The notes under the pieces were generated by a model, which did not search any database, was not told the origin of the DNA, and saw only the letters and a list, made by a program, of their open reading frames with translations. From Welwitschia mirabilis (Eukaryota > Gnetophyta > Gnetopsida > Welwitschiales): 44,676 nucleotides of DNA. Positions 21,169 through 32,420 of this stretch are shown here, piece after piece. Position 1 is the first letter of the stretch. Each line of letters begins with the position of its first letter. The DNA lies in contig JBOZIK010000001.1 in assembly GCA_051453625.1 (NCBI GenBank), positions 264,328,005-264,372,680 of the forward strand, written 5' to 3'. A program made the translations under genes and the position numbers.

Positions 21169-22837
21169 AGGAGGCATCAAAAGATGCCAGAATTACTCCT
21201 AGCTAGGCAAACCACATTTGGAAATAGTAACTAATAAATAAACTCACCAATCATATCATGCACATCTATCATATGTTATTGACTACCATGATAGAGTTTT
21301 ATCACAAGCTATAAAATGCACTAATGTAGAAATTAAAAAGTAATAAATTCATAGAACATATTATTCATGAGGATCTTATCTAGTTTCTGGCATCTGCTGT
21401 GTTGGTTTTTTCATTTTATTTTATAGTGAACTTATATTTAGTATTTCTTAATAATAAAAAGGTAGCTAACAAATCTAATTACAATAATCACATGGGGCAT
21501 AGTAACAAGAGACATAAGTAGAGACATGTATATAAGTGAATGAAAGAACCTTCTATTTTTATATCTCATAGATAGTGGTCTAGGAAAGAATGTATATGTT
21601 AAAACAGAGTTTATTTATGTTATAACAAAAGGCTTCTAATGATAATTTAGAAAATAAGGAATTTACGCCCTTATAAAAATTTGCTAATTATTTCCATTCT
21701 TAAATTAGGAACTAACTTTTTTAGAGGAAAAATCTATTGTGTGATTTTTGTAGAAGCTTCTCATGAACATTGAGCTTATAGCTAAATGACTCTAGGGAAA
21801 TTTTACTAATAGTTTGTATGGGTAAACTTACATATCTTTTTTTTTTTATTTCTTAGAGTGAAAAATTATTTTGTACCATTAGAGAGGCAGCTTATTTTCA
21901 TTGGGAGTGTTCATTTCATGGGTTTTATAAAAATCTTAACTTTTTTTTATTTTTTTAAATAAATAAATAAATAAATAAGAGGATAAATAAAAGGGAGAAA
22001 GGTTAATTAGGTGGAAGGATGATGGATAAAAAGTGAAAACATAGAATTTCTATATTACAGTTGCCCTCTTTTTGGCATGAGGTAAATAAATTAACCTCAT
22101 GTCAAAAGCATTATGAGATAAATGAATCTCATGTTAAAAAATATAAGCAAATAAGCATGCTTTTTAATCAATACTTCTACATGCATAAGTCATTTTTACC
22201 ATGATCATGAAGATTGAGATGATGAGACACAGCTCGCATAAATGGTAGAGATACAACACAAAGAAAATTTAGATGGGTATATGGTAGAAATGGTTAATGC
22301 ATCATGGGTGGTAATAAAAGATGATAGAGGAATGGGTTCAATCGAATAAAATAGAAAGGAGTTAAAATGATTATATGGTAAAAAGGATTTGAATATCAAA
22401 AATGGATAAATTAATTAAGATTGAAATTAGCCTTAAATAAATTAAGAGTAAATGCAAAGAATGACTTTGACATAGGTAATTTCAAGTATTAAAAAAGATT
22501 AAGTGAAAATGGACAAACAGAGACATAAAGGATATTGATTACAATGTCTCTAAATACTAATCTAGAAATGCCTATTGGTACAAGTTATAAAATCATTCAA
22601 TACTATTAATGATGGTTGAATGCTAAAATACATAGAGTATCATGTAATTAGAATAGTATTTATGACAATGTCTATGGTCATTCTGTGAAATATCAATATA
22701 GTGTGAGGATTATAACTCAATTTCATCATCAGCTATGATAGTAAGTGATATCTTAATAATGTACCATCAAATAATCAATATGTTTTAAACCCTCATGACG
22801 TCATAGCTTTAGAGTCATGTAAAATCAAGTTAATAGA
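21169..22837. other. Unassigned AT-rich sequence with small repeats
   Basis: No gene recognised. It holds an (AAAT)n microsatellite at about 21957-21979 and two adjacent short palindromes: CATGAGGT/ACCTCATG (22076-22083, 22094-22101) and ATGAGAT/ATCTCAT (22113-22119, 22126-22132). The 64-codon minus-strand frame at 22205-22399 is low in complexity and unsupported. Confidence 0.5.
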
Positions 22838-23023
22838 ATTTTTAGAGAACATCATCTATCATGATGAGAGGAGTGCAATCATTATCAAGAGCATAAGGAT
22901 CTGTAATTCGAAGCTAGATCATGATCAACTAATGCTCTGGTGAAGTTTCCATAGTTACCATATCACACTAATAAAGGCCCCTCTTGGGAATATTTACCCC
23001 AATGTGCTTGTGGTAGGACATCA
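22838..23023 (-). repeat. Type B LTR (3' copy)
   Basis: On the minus strand it begins TGATGTCCTACCACAAG and continues through GGGGCCTTT, GTGTGATATGGTAAC and GAAACTTCACCAGAG, all shared with 28217-28402. Similarity fades near 22858, so the left boundary is estimated from the length of the partner. Confidence 0.7.
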
Positions 23024-23060
23024 TATTTTCTTTTTCTTTTTTTTCTTTTTTTCCTTTTTT
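23024..23060 (-). other. Polypurine tract of the type B element
   Basis: The minus strand is nearly all A and G (for example AAAAAAGAAAAAGAAAA) and ends one TAT before the LTR start TGATGTCC. This is the expected site for plus-strand priming. Confidence 0.7.
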
Positions 23061-23469
23061 TTGATGCATGATATTAATATTTTACTAATTGACTTGAATT
23101 CCCTTTTTTTGGTTTGTTTTTGAAAATTGATTGATTATTGAGATGGTAAATTATAAGATTCACTACTAATAATAAGTATCAGATTTGACACAAATTGATA
23201 CTACAATAGAATAACATGAGACATCAACATCATATACATGAGAATGTCTTCAGATTGGATGAAATCCAATCTTACCATTGTAAATATCCCAAGGTAGGAA
23301 AACTAATTTCATGAAAACTTGAATATAGTTTAACATATAACTAAAAAAAGTCAATAACTAAACGAAGAAATAATTTTAATCAAGAAATCCTATTAAGGAA
23401 TCATTTAGGTAAAGATAAAGAAAAGAGTTACCTCTCAACTAAGAGGGTCTTCCTACTCAATCACTTCTA
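23061..23469 (-). other. 3' untranslated region of the type B element
   Basis: Noncoding. It aligns with 28500-28740, for example GAATGTCTTCAGATTGGATG against GAATGTCTGAAGATTAAATG, and so belongs to the same 3' end. Confidence 0.65.
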
Positions 23470-23830
23470 TCATGCTAAGAGAATTATGATAATCATTAAT
23501 ATAATCTTATTTGTTATCCATTAACACTAAGTTCTTTTTTAGCATCTAAATTAAGAACTCAACAAAGTTATTCGAAATGCNNNNNNNNNNNNNNNNNNNN
23601 NNNNNNNNNNNNNNNNNNNNNNNNNNNNNNNNNNNNNNNNNNNNNNNNNNNNNNNNNNNNNNNNNNNNNNNNNNNNNNNNTTCTTTTTTATCATCTAAAT
23701 TAAGAACTCAACAAAGTTATTCGAAATGCATTTCTTTGTAAAATAAGGCTATAATCACTTAAGAGTTCATTATTATAAAGATATACCCAAATGTCATGCA
23801 ATGAAATGAGATGAATTAAAAGCCTGCTGA
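23470..23830 (-). pseudogene. Integrase C-terminal remnant, with 100-N gap
   Basis: DNA here aligns with the integrase end at 28800-29060 (TCCATTAACACTAAGTTC against TTCATTAACTTTTAAATT, in the same order of blocks). The minus-strand frame gives IWVYLYNNELLSDYSLI, which corresponds to QVHILHNKLTSKWLGPYLI of the better copy. A 100-N gap (23581-23680) lies inside and is flanked by a 49-bp direct repeat. Confidence 0.55.
23531..23729. repeat. 49-bp direct repeat flanking a 100-N gap
   Basis: 23532-23580 and 23681-23729 are identical except for one base (TTTTTTAGCATC versus TTTTTTATCATC). The N run 23581-23680 is exactly 100 long, so the contig ends most likely overlap and this is an assembly artefact. 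Confidence 0.9.
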
Positions 23831-24111
23831 TGACAAGTTTAAGAGGAATTAAATGAAAAATAGAAATGAAAAACTACATAACTAATTATAGGAGAAAAAT
23901 AAATAGGTGAAACATGCTATTATCAAGTAGAAGGATGGATGTTTTACATAAGAAAGATAGCATAAAAGAGTTTTATATAAGGAACACAAATGAATGTAAT
24001 AAACTACTATAACCAAAAAGGAAGAGTGCAAGGAGTTAGAAATTTAAAACACAAGAAAATAATTATGAGCTAATAGGAAAATAATTAGAAACAAATGGAA
24101 CCATCCTGAAT

Positions 24112-24577
24112 CTAAGAGTTGTACATCAGGAATTTATGAAACCTAAGTTTATGAGGATTTACAAGATTGTGTTCAAAGTGTAAAAATGGAATGATTCGTT
24201 TTCCTAGTATTTGAGGTGATGATGAAGAAGGTGATTGAGATTGTGCTTTGGCATTGTCCACTATATAATTTCTTTCTAGTGGTACTAAAATCTTTGATCC
24301 TATGAATTTAAGCTTTTGATGGGNNNNNNNNNNTATAATTACCCTCATATCCATCATTTAATGATGACCTAGTAAGTTAAATGTTACAACATTATCAATC
24401 ACATGAAATTCAGTATTTCTAACTTTTTAAGCCACCTCAACTAGTACAGTGATTATTCCCTTAGATTTATCTTCATGACCATTAAAGCCTTCAATGATTA
24501 TGCTCTTCTTTGAATCTAATAGACGTTTCAGGTTAACTTTATTTAGACATGATGATCCAATAACATTTAATTCATCC
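24112..24577 (-). pseudogene. Retropepsin-like protease C-terminal half, type B element
   Basis: The minus strand reads NVIGSSCLNKVNLKRLL, IEGFNGHEDKSKGIITVLVE, NTEFHVIDNVVTFNLL and, after a frameshift, MMDMRVII ... HQKLKF. The family pattern is G-F-N-G-x(5)-G-x-I, F-x-V-I-D-x-x-x-x-Y-N-x-L-L-G-R-x-W and S-T-x-H-Q-x-x-K-F, found in Ty3/gypsy elements whose gag carries a Y-C-x-Y-H-R motif. The catalytic Asp segment should lie upstream, in the 684-N gap at 24578-25261. A 10-N gap at 24324-24333 removes a few residues. Confidence 0.75.
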
Positions 24578-25261
24578 NNNNNNNNNNNNNNNNNNNNNNN
24601 NNNNNNNNNNNNNNNNNNNNNNNNNNNNNNNNNNNNNNNNNNNNNNNNNNNNNNNNNNNNNNNNNNNNNNNNNNNNNNNNNNNNNNNNNNNNNNNNNNNN
24701 NNNNNNNNNNNNNNNNNNNNNNNNNNNNNNNNNNNNNNNNNNNNNNNNNNNNNNNNNNNNNNNNNNNNNNNNNNNNNNNNNNNNNNNNNNNNNNNNNNNN
24801 NNNNNNNNNNNNNNNNNNNNNNNNNNNNNNNNNNNNNNNNNNNNNNNNNNNNNNNNNNNNNNNNNNNNNNNNNNNNNNNNNNNNNNNNNNNNNNNNNNNN
24901 NNNNNNNNNNNNNNNNNNNNNNNNNNNNNNNNNNNNNNNNNNNNNNNNNNNNNNNNNNNNNNNNNNNNNNNNNNNNNNNNNNNNNNNNNNNNNNNNNNNN
25001 NNNNNNNNNNNNNNNNNNNNNNNNNNNNNNNNNNNNNNNNNNNNNNNNNNNNNNNNNNNNNNNNNNNNNNNNNNNNNNNNNNNNNNNNNNNNNNNNNNNN
25101 NNNNNNNNNNNNNNNNNNNNNNNNNNNNNNNNNNNNNNNNNNNNNNNNNNNNNNNNNNNNNNNNNNNNNNNNNNNNNNNNNNNNNNNNNNNNNNNNNNNN
25201 NNNNNNNNNNNNNNNNNNNNNNNNNNNNNNNNNNNNNNNNNNNNNNNNNNNNNNNNNNNNN
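24578..25261. other. Assembly gap (684 N)
   Basis: Run of N between gag and protease of the type B element. Apparent long frames across it on both strands are made of N and are not real. Confidence 0.99.
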
Positions 25262-25639
25262 AACTACTTTAGTAGGTTCAATGTTTACTGAGATATAAGT
25301 TGATTTCATTATTATGGTTTTTTAAGAAGTTGATGAAATTTCTTTAGGTTGAAATTGGATTACTTCATAATCCTTAGCATTTTTATTAATGTCTACTTGG
25401 TTTGAAGTAGGTTTTTATTTTTTATGTGTTTTTGATATTAAGCATTCTTTGCATAGTCTTTTGAAGTCTTGTTTATAAGGCTCAGAGTTTTAATATGCTT
25501 TCTCTACTTTAGAGTCATGTGATTATGATTGACTGTTTGGTTGAGGAGTGAGATGAGTTTGAGCATCTTCCATTTGGACTAATTTTTGTAGCTTTTATTT
25601 GTTTTCTTGAATGATTTGTTTTAATGATTTTTTTGACTA

Positions 25640-27240
25640 CCTTTCAATTACTCAAATTGCATAAGGGGCATTATCATCTTGAACTATCATATTTTGTGGT
25701 TTTTGTGATGTAGAGGCTTGAGTTAAAAATGGGTTATTATAAATTTTGAGCTACTCATTTGCAGCTATGAGAATTATATTGAACTTAATATCCTTTTTAT
25801 TTTCGATAATATCTCGGATAATGTGTTTCAAATTAAAACAGTTTTCTATGTGATTTTCCTTGATCCTATGATATTCACAATATTTTAATTCATTATAGCT
25901 CTTAGATTTAGGTGCATTCAAGTCTTTTTCCCTGATTAGAGACAATTGGATTGCCCCCTTTATAGTATAATGGAAGGAATCTTTGTCAAAGGTATTTCTA
26001 ATCTAATGAAGTTTCTCCTAGGCCTTTGAATCAGGTTTTTATTTTGGGATTAATTTTGATCCTAATTTTGATTTAGATATTTTTTAATGAGTTTTAGATT
26101 ATTGTTAAGGTTGTTGAAGTTGTTGTAAATGATGTGCTTGTTGTGAGTTTTACAATTATTGAGGATATAGGTAATAAGGTTATCTTAAAACTAGTTAAAA
26201 TGTAAAAACATATGGAGGGAATGAAAGTTGTAGTTGAATTTGTTATATAACTAGACTAGTGATCAATTGAAATAGATAGCTTGGTTAAGAAGTTTAATCA
26301 ACTATAGCTACATTTCTTGGTTATTCACTTTATTGTTGTTATTGTTTTCTTTTCTTGTCGATTCACCTTATGAAGTACTACCATATTTAATGATGCCTTT
26401 TTTCTCTACCTATGAATTTGATTCTTTTTACTAATGTAATAGCTTATTCAAATGTTTCAAATTCTTACATCCTAATATGTTCAAAAATGTATGGAATGCA
26501 TGACTTGATAAAGTAATATGCCATATCAGAATCAGTAATGGAAGTTTCTAACTATAAAATAGTAACTCTCCATCATCATACAAAATCTTGAATGGTTTTA
26601 CTAAATTATTATCTCATTTTTATTAAAGAGTCTAACATTATTTTTTTAATGATGATTTAATAATGTTGTATAAAAATCTCGAATAATTATTTTAGACTTA
26701 TGATGAAGTGAGTTGGCAGGTGATGATACCATTCAAGAGCTTGTCATCTAAGAGATCAACAAAAAAAATTGCACATTATGTTTCACTCTATGTTGTACAT
26801 GTGGCAAGAGTGTTTAAATTTTCTAACATGAATAAAAGGATCTTAGACACCTATAAATTTCTCGAAACCAAGTAGTTCACTAGGTGAGATTATTTTGTAA
26901 TGGACAGAAAGGTGAATTAGTGTATCATCAAAGTCCATGTTAAGGTAGTTTTTCTTGATTTAGAGGCCTCATTTAATGTCATTAATAGCCTCCTAAAGCA
27001 TGTTAAATTTAGTTGATTAGATTAGTGGCTTTTCATTCTTGGGTAGTTGAGCTTTGGATGGTTCTTCATTGTTTGTTTCATACTCAAAAAAACTATTATC
27101 ATCATGATCCTTCTTTGGAATTTGTAGTCCAAGTTTTTGTAATGGTTTTGTTTTTCCATTGTAATCCCATTTGTTTAAAACTCTTGGTTTTTATCATATT
27201 TTTGGAAAAATGGATCCTCAAGGAGAATCTTATTCTCATC
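25640..27240 (-). pseudogene. gag: Ty3/gypsy gag, Y-C-x-Y-H-R lineage, broken
   Basis: Read from high to low coordinates: LLGFEKFIG near 26880, then DPFIHVRKFKHSCHMYNIE, QALEWYHHLPTHF near 26730 (family: A-x-x-W-Y-x-x-L), LFEIFIQHY, then DSDMAYYFIKSCIPYIFEH near 26500 and AITLVKRI. It ends with KYCEYHRIKENHIENCFNLK at about 25890-25830, whose spacing (Y-C-x-Y-H-x(4)-H-x(3)-C-x-x-L-K) is the zinc-finger-like motif of this lineage, here with the Gly before His changed. Most breaks are TAA or TGA where Gln or Arg would be expected. The plus-strand frame at 27013-27246 is a shadow. Confidence 0.88.
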
Positions 27241-27660
27241 ATTTGACAATACTAGTTTTCTGATCGCTAGTAATCATATTATTTTAGTGGAATGAATCAG
27301 GTAGTCTTCCCAATAACTCCTATAATCATTCATAACATAAATTTCATTGGGGATGAAGTTTGAAGGGTTTTATTAGATGCGTACCTTGTACTCATCTTTA
27401 GAAAAATAGGTTTTTTTCTTATGGGTTTATATTGGCATTATGGTTATTATGAAATGTAATAAGGTATTAGGAAAAGTGTAAATTAAATGTAACTAAAAAG
27501 AGATTAAGAAAATAATAAAATATCTACACAAGGTGCCCATGAATGATAAGATAAAAATCTATTTAAAATAAAAACTTACAAGATACCATATTAAAACAAT
27601 ACTAGAATCCAAAAAGTAGAGTAATCATATGAAAGTACTTAAAATAAATAAATAAATTGA
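27241..27660 (-). other. Leader of the type B element
   Basis: AT-rich sequence between primer site and gag on the minus strand. No coding region visible. Confidence 0.55.
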
Positions 27661-28247
27661 GTCTAAAAAATAAGTAATGCCTCTGATGATACTAGGATAC
27701 CACTGATCTCATAGCCTCAAAGTGTAATTTATTCNNNNNNNNNNNNNNNNNNNNNNNNNNNNNNNNNNNNNNNNNNNNNNNNNNNNNNNNNNNNNNNNNN
27801 NNNNNNNNNNNNNNNNNNNNNNNNNNNNNNNNNNNNNNNNNNNNNNNNNNNNNNNNNNNNNNNNNNNNNNNNNNNNNNNNNNNNNNNNNNNNNNNNNNNN
27901 NNNNNNNNNNNNNNNNNNNNNNNNNNNNNNNNNNNNNNNNNNNNNNNNNNNNNNNNNNNNNNNNNNNNNNNNNNNNNNNNNNNNNNNNNNNNNNNNNNNN
28001 NNNNNNNNNNNNNNNNNNNNNNNNNNNNNNNNNNNNNNNNNNNNNNNNNNNNNNNNNNNNNNNNNNNNNNNNNNNNNNNNNNNNNNNNNNNNNNNNNNNN
28101 NNNNNNNNNNNNNNNNNNNNNNNNNNNNNNNNNNNNNNNNNATGAAAGTACTTAAAATAAATAAATAAATTGAGTATAAAAAATAAGTAATGCCTCTGAT
28201 GATACTAGGATAAAACTGATCTCATAGACTCAAAGTGTAATTTATTC
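27629..28247. repeat. 106-bp direct repeat flanking a 407-N gap
   Basis: 27629-27734 and 28142-28247 match over 106 bp with about five differences (for example GGATACCACTGATC versus GGATAAAACTGATC). The gap is 27735-28141. Either contig ends overlap or two near-identical LTR-primer-site junctions were joined. Confidence 0.9.
27683..27703 (-). other. Primer-binding-site region, initiator-Met-like
   Basis: The minus strand reads TGGTATC immediately after the LTR end GAGATCAG, then CTAGTATCATCAGAGGC. The first seven bases match the initiator-Met site TGGTATCAGAGC, and the remaining CAGAGC-like bases occur a little further on, as if a short internal duplication had split the site. The repeat copy at 28190-28216 has TTTTATC instead. 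Confidence 0.5.
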
Positions 28248-28402
28248 TACTATAATGAGGGGAGTGCAACCACTAGTATATGAGTAATAACCTACACAGC
28301 ATGACCAATTGACCTCTAGTGAAGTTTCCAAAGCTACCATATCACACTACCAAAGGCCCCTCTCAGGAATATTTACTCTAGTGAACTTATGGTAGGACAT
28401 CA
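28217..28402 (-). repeat. Type B LTR, 186 bp, between two internal regions
   Basis: On the minus strand it runs from TGATGTCCTACCATAAG to TATGAGATCA, keeping TG...CA ends. It has a polypurine tract on its upstream side (28440-28490) and a primer site and gag on its downstream side, so one LTR seems to serve two tandem internal regions. Confidence 0.75.
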
Positions 28403-28439
28403 TAGTGACCATGTTTTTTAGATATAATATAAAGAGCAT

Positions 28440-28490
28440 GGTCTGTATTTCTTTTCTTTTTTTTCTTTTTTCTTTTTTCTTTTTTCTAAT
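28440..28490 (-). other. Polypurine tract
   Basis: On the minus strand the block is GAAAAAAG repeated with A-runs. About 40 further bases separate it from the LTR start, unlike the copy at 23024 where the tract touches the LTR. Confidence 0.6.
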
Positions 28491-28740
28491 AACATTCACA
28501 TGATTAAGTACTTATAAGAATAAAAGTGAAGTAATGAGATGAGTACTAAAGTAAGAACATATAAAAACAAATAATTACTCATACCATTGAAAGAGAAAAT
28601 AAAAAAGAACCAATCCTTTAAAATGAAGTTCATGGACATACGAATGTCTGAAGATTAAATGAAGTTAATCTTATCATCTAAATTCCCAAGATTGTGGAAA
28701 CTTTATAAGTAAATACATATGTTAAGTTAAAAATATTTAA

Positions 28741-29592
28741 GTAATAACATGATATTTAACTAAGGAATGATTTAAGAAGAAATTTAGATAATGACAAAAG
28801 GAAGGTCCTCCTCATGAAGAAGGGCTTCCAAAATAAGTAATTCTATCATGTTCAAGATTTCATTAGGAAATGACTCATAAATTTTTAACCTTTATTCATT
28901 AACTTTTAAATTTCTCTAGTATTTAGATCAAATATTTCAACCAAGCCATTTGAGTGTTTTTTTTTATATAAGATAAGGACCTAACCATTTAGATGTTAAC
29001 TTATTGTGCAAAATATGTACTTGGGTGTTATACACAAGGATAAGTTGATCAAGTTAAAACTACCTATGAATAATCTTTTTATCATGTCTAAACTTGACTT
29101 GAGTTTTTTGAATGAGTTGACTATGTAAAGCATGAGTACATTTTTTCATCTAAATAATTGAGTTTGGCTAATTGAGTTTTAAGATTTTCATTCAAGTCTA
29201 TGAGCTTAAGCTAATGGATGGATTGATAAAATTATAGTAAATACTAACTGATAGAATACAAACTTTACCATACACAAGTTCATATGATAAGAAACCCAGA
29301 GAGTTATACTAAGTAGTATAGTAAGCCTAAATAACATCATTAAGTTTAGAGGACCCTATTTTTATATTAATAGAGACTAATTTCTAAAGCATCATTTTGA
29401 TTTCTCTATTTACATTTTCAACTTATCCATTGGTTTAAGGATGATAGGCACAAGCAATTTTATGTTTAACATTAATGGATAAAAGAAATTTTCAAAAACG
29501 GTAATTAATGAAATGAGTTCCTTGATAATGAATGATAATTCATGGAAAACCAAATCATTGAAAGATAGAGTTTAAACAAAGTTGAAAATAGT
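28741..29592 (-). pseudogene. Integrase, C-terminal half, second copy
   Basis: Near 29060-28850 the minus strand reads QVHILHNKLTSKWLGPYLI and LKVNE, stop, RLKIYES, which fit the integrase C-terminal module (family: L-x-L-F-P-G-K-L-x-S-x-W-x-G-P-F, F-K-V-N-G-x-R-L-K). DNA is parallel to 29697-30530, with about four of five bases equal. It is therefore a different element copy rather than the other allele, and it stops at a 100-N gap. After it come a short untranslated part, polypurine tract and type B LTR. Confidence 0.8.
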
Positions 29593-29692
29593 NNNNNNNN
29601 NNNNNNNNNNNNNNNNNNNNNNNNNNNNNNNNNNNNNNNNNNNNNNNNNNNNNNNNNNNNNNNNNNNNNNNNNNNNNNNNNNNNNNNNNNNN
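29593..29692. other. Assembly gap (100 N) between two integrase copies
   Basis: The sequences on the two sides (28741-29592 and 29697-30530) are diverged direct copies of the integrase end. The join may link two unrelated element copies. Confidence 0.95.
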
Positions 29693-29696
29693 TCAA

Positions 29697-31000
29697 GTAA
29701 TAACATACTATTTACTTAAGAAATGGGTTAATAAGGAATTTAGATAATGGTAAGAGGAAGGTTCTCCTTATTTAGAGAAGATTCCGCAATAGTTACTTCT
29801 ATCATGTTCATGGTTTCATTAGAAGATGACTCATAAATTTTAACCTTTGTCAAGAATTTCTCTAGTGTTTGAATCAGATATTTCAACTAAGCCATTTGAA
29901 TGTACTTTTTCTATAAGATAAGGACTTAATCATTTATAATTTAACTTATTGTACAAAAGGTATACTTGGGTGTTATATAAAAGGATAAGTTGACTAGATT
30001 TGAATTGCTTATGAATAATATTTTTATCATGTTTGAACTTGGCTTGAGATTTATGAATGAGTTAATGATGTAAAGCATGAGTACATTTTTTATCTAAATG
30101 GTCAAGTTGGGCTAATCAAGTTTTAAGGTTGTCATTCAAGTCTATAAGGTTAAGTTAATGGGTGAATCAATAAGAATTATAGTAAACATAAACTAGTAAA
30201 ACACAAATTTTTCCATGCACAAGTTCATATGATGAGAAACCTAGAGATTTACATTAAGTAATATGATAAGTCTAAAAAGCATCATTAAGTTTAGAGGATC
30301 ACGTTTTTCTATTGATAGAGACTAAGTTCTAAAGCATCTTTTTAATTTCTCTATTTGCATTTTCATCTTGGCCATTAGTTTAATAATGATAGGCACATGC
30401 AATTCTATATTCAATACCAATAGACAAAAGGAGTTTTTCAAAAAGGTGGTTAATGAAATAACCTCCCTGATCACTAATGATGATTCATAGAAAATTAAAA
30501 TGTTAAATAATAGAAGTTCTAATAAAGTTAAAAATATTTTGAGCATCATTTTTGGTAGTAGGAATAGCTTCTACCCACTTAAAAACATAATCAACTTGTA
30601 TAAGGATATAATTTTTATCATGAAAAGGTGGTGTAATCGAGCTTACAAATTTAATTCCCCAATAATCAAAAGGTTTACATTCAAGTATAGGTTTGAGACG
30701 AATATGTTAAAAATGAGTTAGGCTACCGTAACATTAACATGCATCACACCTTCTAGAAAAGTCAAATGAATCCTTAAAAAGAGTAAGCTCATTACATCTA
30801 GAGTGAAGAATTTTTATGGTGATATTTTGGCCACTAAAGTATCCCCTACATATCCCATCATAGTAACATTTTAGTATTTCTAAGATTTCCCACTTAGGTA
30901 CATACTTACACATGATTTCATCTTTGCAACATCTATAAAGATTGGGTTCATTCCACTCATAGTCACCGATCCTATAGAGAAAAGATTTACATTGGTTATG
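29697..31000 (-). pseudogene. Type A integrase, broken
   Basis: From high to low coordinates: YVLNDYEW, CYYDGICRGYFSGQNI and ILHSR, then RRCDAC at about 30745, which keeps the zinc-binding C-D-x-C while the His pair ahead of it reads Tyr (CAC to TAC style change). The core follows: CKPFDYWGI, YILIQVDYVFKWVEAIPTT near 30600-30550 and SDQGGYFINHLFEKLL at about 30470, then TNGQDENANREIKKML near 30360-30320. The C-terminal module continues to the gap. Positions between blocks carry stops and shifts. The plus-strand frame 30500-30721 is a shadow. Confidence 0.9.
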
Positions 31001-31099
31001 ATTTTAATGCTGAGGAGTTATCATAATAATAAGGTAGTTTATAATATCAGCATATTAAGAAGTGGGATAAGTAGAAGATATAGCATAAGGTTTCTTAAT

Positions 31100-31600
31100 T
31101 TCAAAGAGTTATTCATCTGGAAAAGAGTCATTTATGGGAAGTTCATCATAAGAGCAAGAAAGTCAAGATAGATGATTGGCAACACTGTTATGTTTTCCAG
31201 CCTTATCAATAATGATGAGATTAAATTATTACATGAAAAGAATCCACCTAACAAGTTTGGCACTAGACTCTTTTTTAGTCATAAGATAGCAAATGACTAC
31301 ATGACCTGTATAAACATTATTATGAATGCCAAGAAGATAATGTCGAAGATTATCTAGGCAAAAGATAATGGCAAGCATTTCTCTCTTGGTAGTAGTAAAG
31401 TTGGATTAGGTTTGGGATAACATTTTATTAAGATAAGATATTACTTTAAAATCATTTTCATAATTTTAGCAAAGAATCTCTCCTACAGTAATGTTGCTTG
31501 TATCACACATTATTTCAAAATATTTACTCCAATCGAGACCCATGACAATAGGTTCATAAGAAATGTTTTCTTCCAGAGTTTCAAATGCAAGTTGGTATGA
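31100..31600 (-). pseudogene. Type A RNase H, broken
   Basis: The minus strand gives PIVMGLDWSKYFEIMCDTSN at about 31560-31490 (family: P-D-W-x-x-P-F-E-x-M-C-D-A-S-D), then FTTTKREMLAIIFCLDNLRH and YLLG at about 31400-31330 (family: T-T-T-E-K-E-L-L-A-V-V-F-A), then LVRWILFM near 31180. The catalytic Asp of M-C-D is kept. The plus-strand frame 31172-31357 is a shadow. Confidence 0.88.
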
Positions 31601-31639
31601 ATTATTTTAATTGAATTTAACATATTTTTTCAAGTGAAG

Positions 31640-32420
31640 AGTGGAGATCTTTACAAATTTAAAATATTATTAAAAACTAGCATAATCAAGAAAATACCTA
31701 ACTTATTTGACATTAGTTAGAGGGCTAAGGTTTTTAATGATATCAACTTTTGTGGGGTTCACCCTAATCCCTTCTTTTGAAATTTAATGATCTAAGATAA
31801 TTCCATGGTCGACAAGGAGAAAAATCTTTTACCAACTCAAATTTAAGTCACTTTCAATACATAGATTTAAGACTTTCTCTATATATCCCTATAGTTTATT
31901 CAAAAGTATCACCAAAGATGGAGAAGTCATTCATAAAGATTTTACTAGAATCCTCTATCATGTCAAAAAAGATCCCCATCATGGCTCATTGAAATGTTCC
32001 AGAGGCATTGCAAAGTACAAAGAAAATTTGTCTAAAACCATAGGTTCAAAAGGGTGAGGTAAAAGTGGTTTAGCTTGGTTTTCACTTACTGTAGAAATTT
32101 GATTGTAGCCACTATATCCATCAAGAAAATAATAGTAGGAATGACCTTAGATTATATGAAGTACATGTTTAATAAAGGGGAAATTCAATGATCCTTTTTA
32201 GTGACCTCATTAAGTTTTCTAAAATTGATGCACATTCTTCATTTTCCCTCCTTCTTTATAACTATTATTAAAGAACTAACCAATTTACTATCATATATGG
32301 TATATATGATTCTGGCATCTCTAAGTTTAATGATTTCATCTTTAATGATTTGTTGAAGAGCCATATTGAGTCTTCTTTAGGGCTATCTAATAGGTTTGGC
32401 ATTATATTCAACGTAAATCT
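31640..32420 (-). pseudogene. Type A reverse transcriptase, broken
   Basis: The minus strand reads IIKDEIIKLRDARIIYTIYD near 32350-32290, RMCINFRKLNEVTKKDH near 32240-32195 (family: R-M-C-I-D-Y-R-K-L-N), then NASGTFQ and AMMGIFFDMIED near 32010-31950. The active site reads FMNDFSIFGDTFE at about 31940-31905, where the family has F-M-D-D: the first Asp is Asn (GAT/C to AAT/C, a G-to-A change). The plus-strand copy has lost the same Asp by a different change. Confidence 0.9.

Larger units (their letters stand above)
22838..28402 (-). mobile_element. Type B LTR element carrying a foreign-looking gag-protease (internally deleted)
   Basis: Minus-strand order: type B LTR (28402-28217), initiator-Met-like primer site, gag with a Y-C-x-Y-H-R motif (about 27240-25750), protease end (about 24577-24112), a short integrase C-terminal remnant (about 23800-23470), polypurine tract and type B LTR (23023 to about 22838). 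RT, RNase H and most of integrase are missing, although gaps at 24578-25261 and 27735-28141 hide some sequence. The gag and protease are of another Ty3/gypsy lineage than those of the plus-strand element, which has the same type of LTR at 12950. It is a candidate chimeric, non-autonomous element. Confidence 0.6.

Noticed and set aside
30322-30549. Minus-strand 75-codon frame as a separate protein
   Set aside because: It is the integrase core read in the wrong frame; the correct frame gives SDQGGYF and TNGQDENANREIK.
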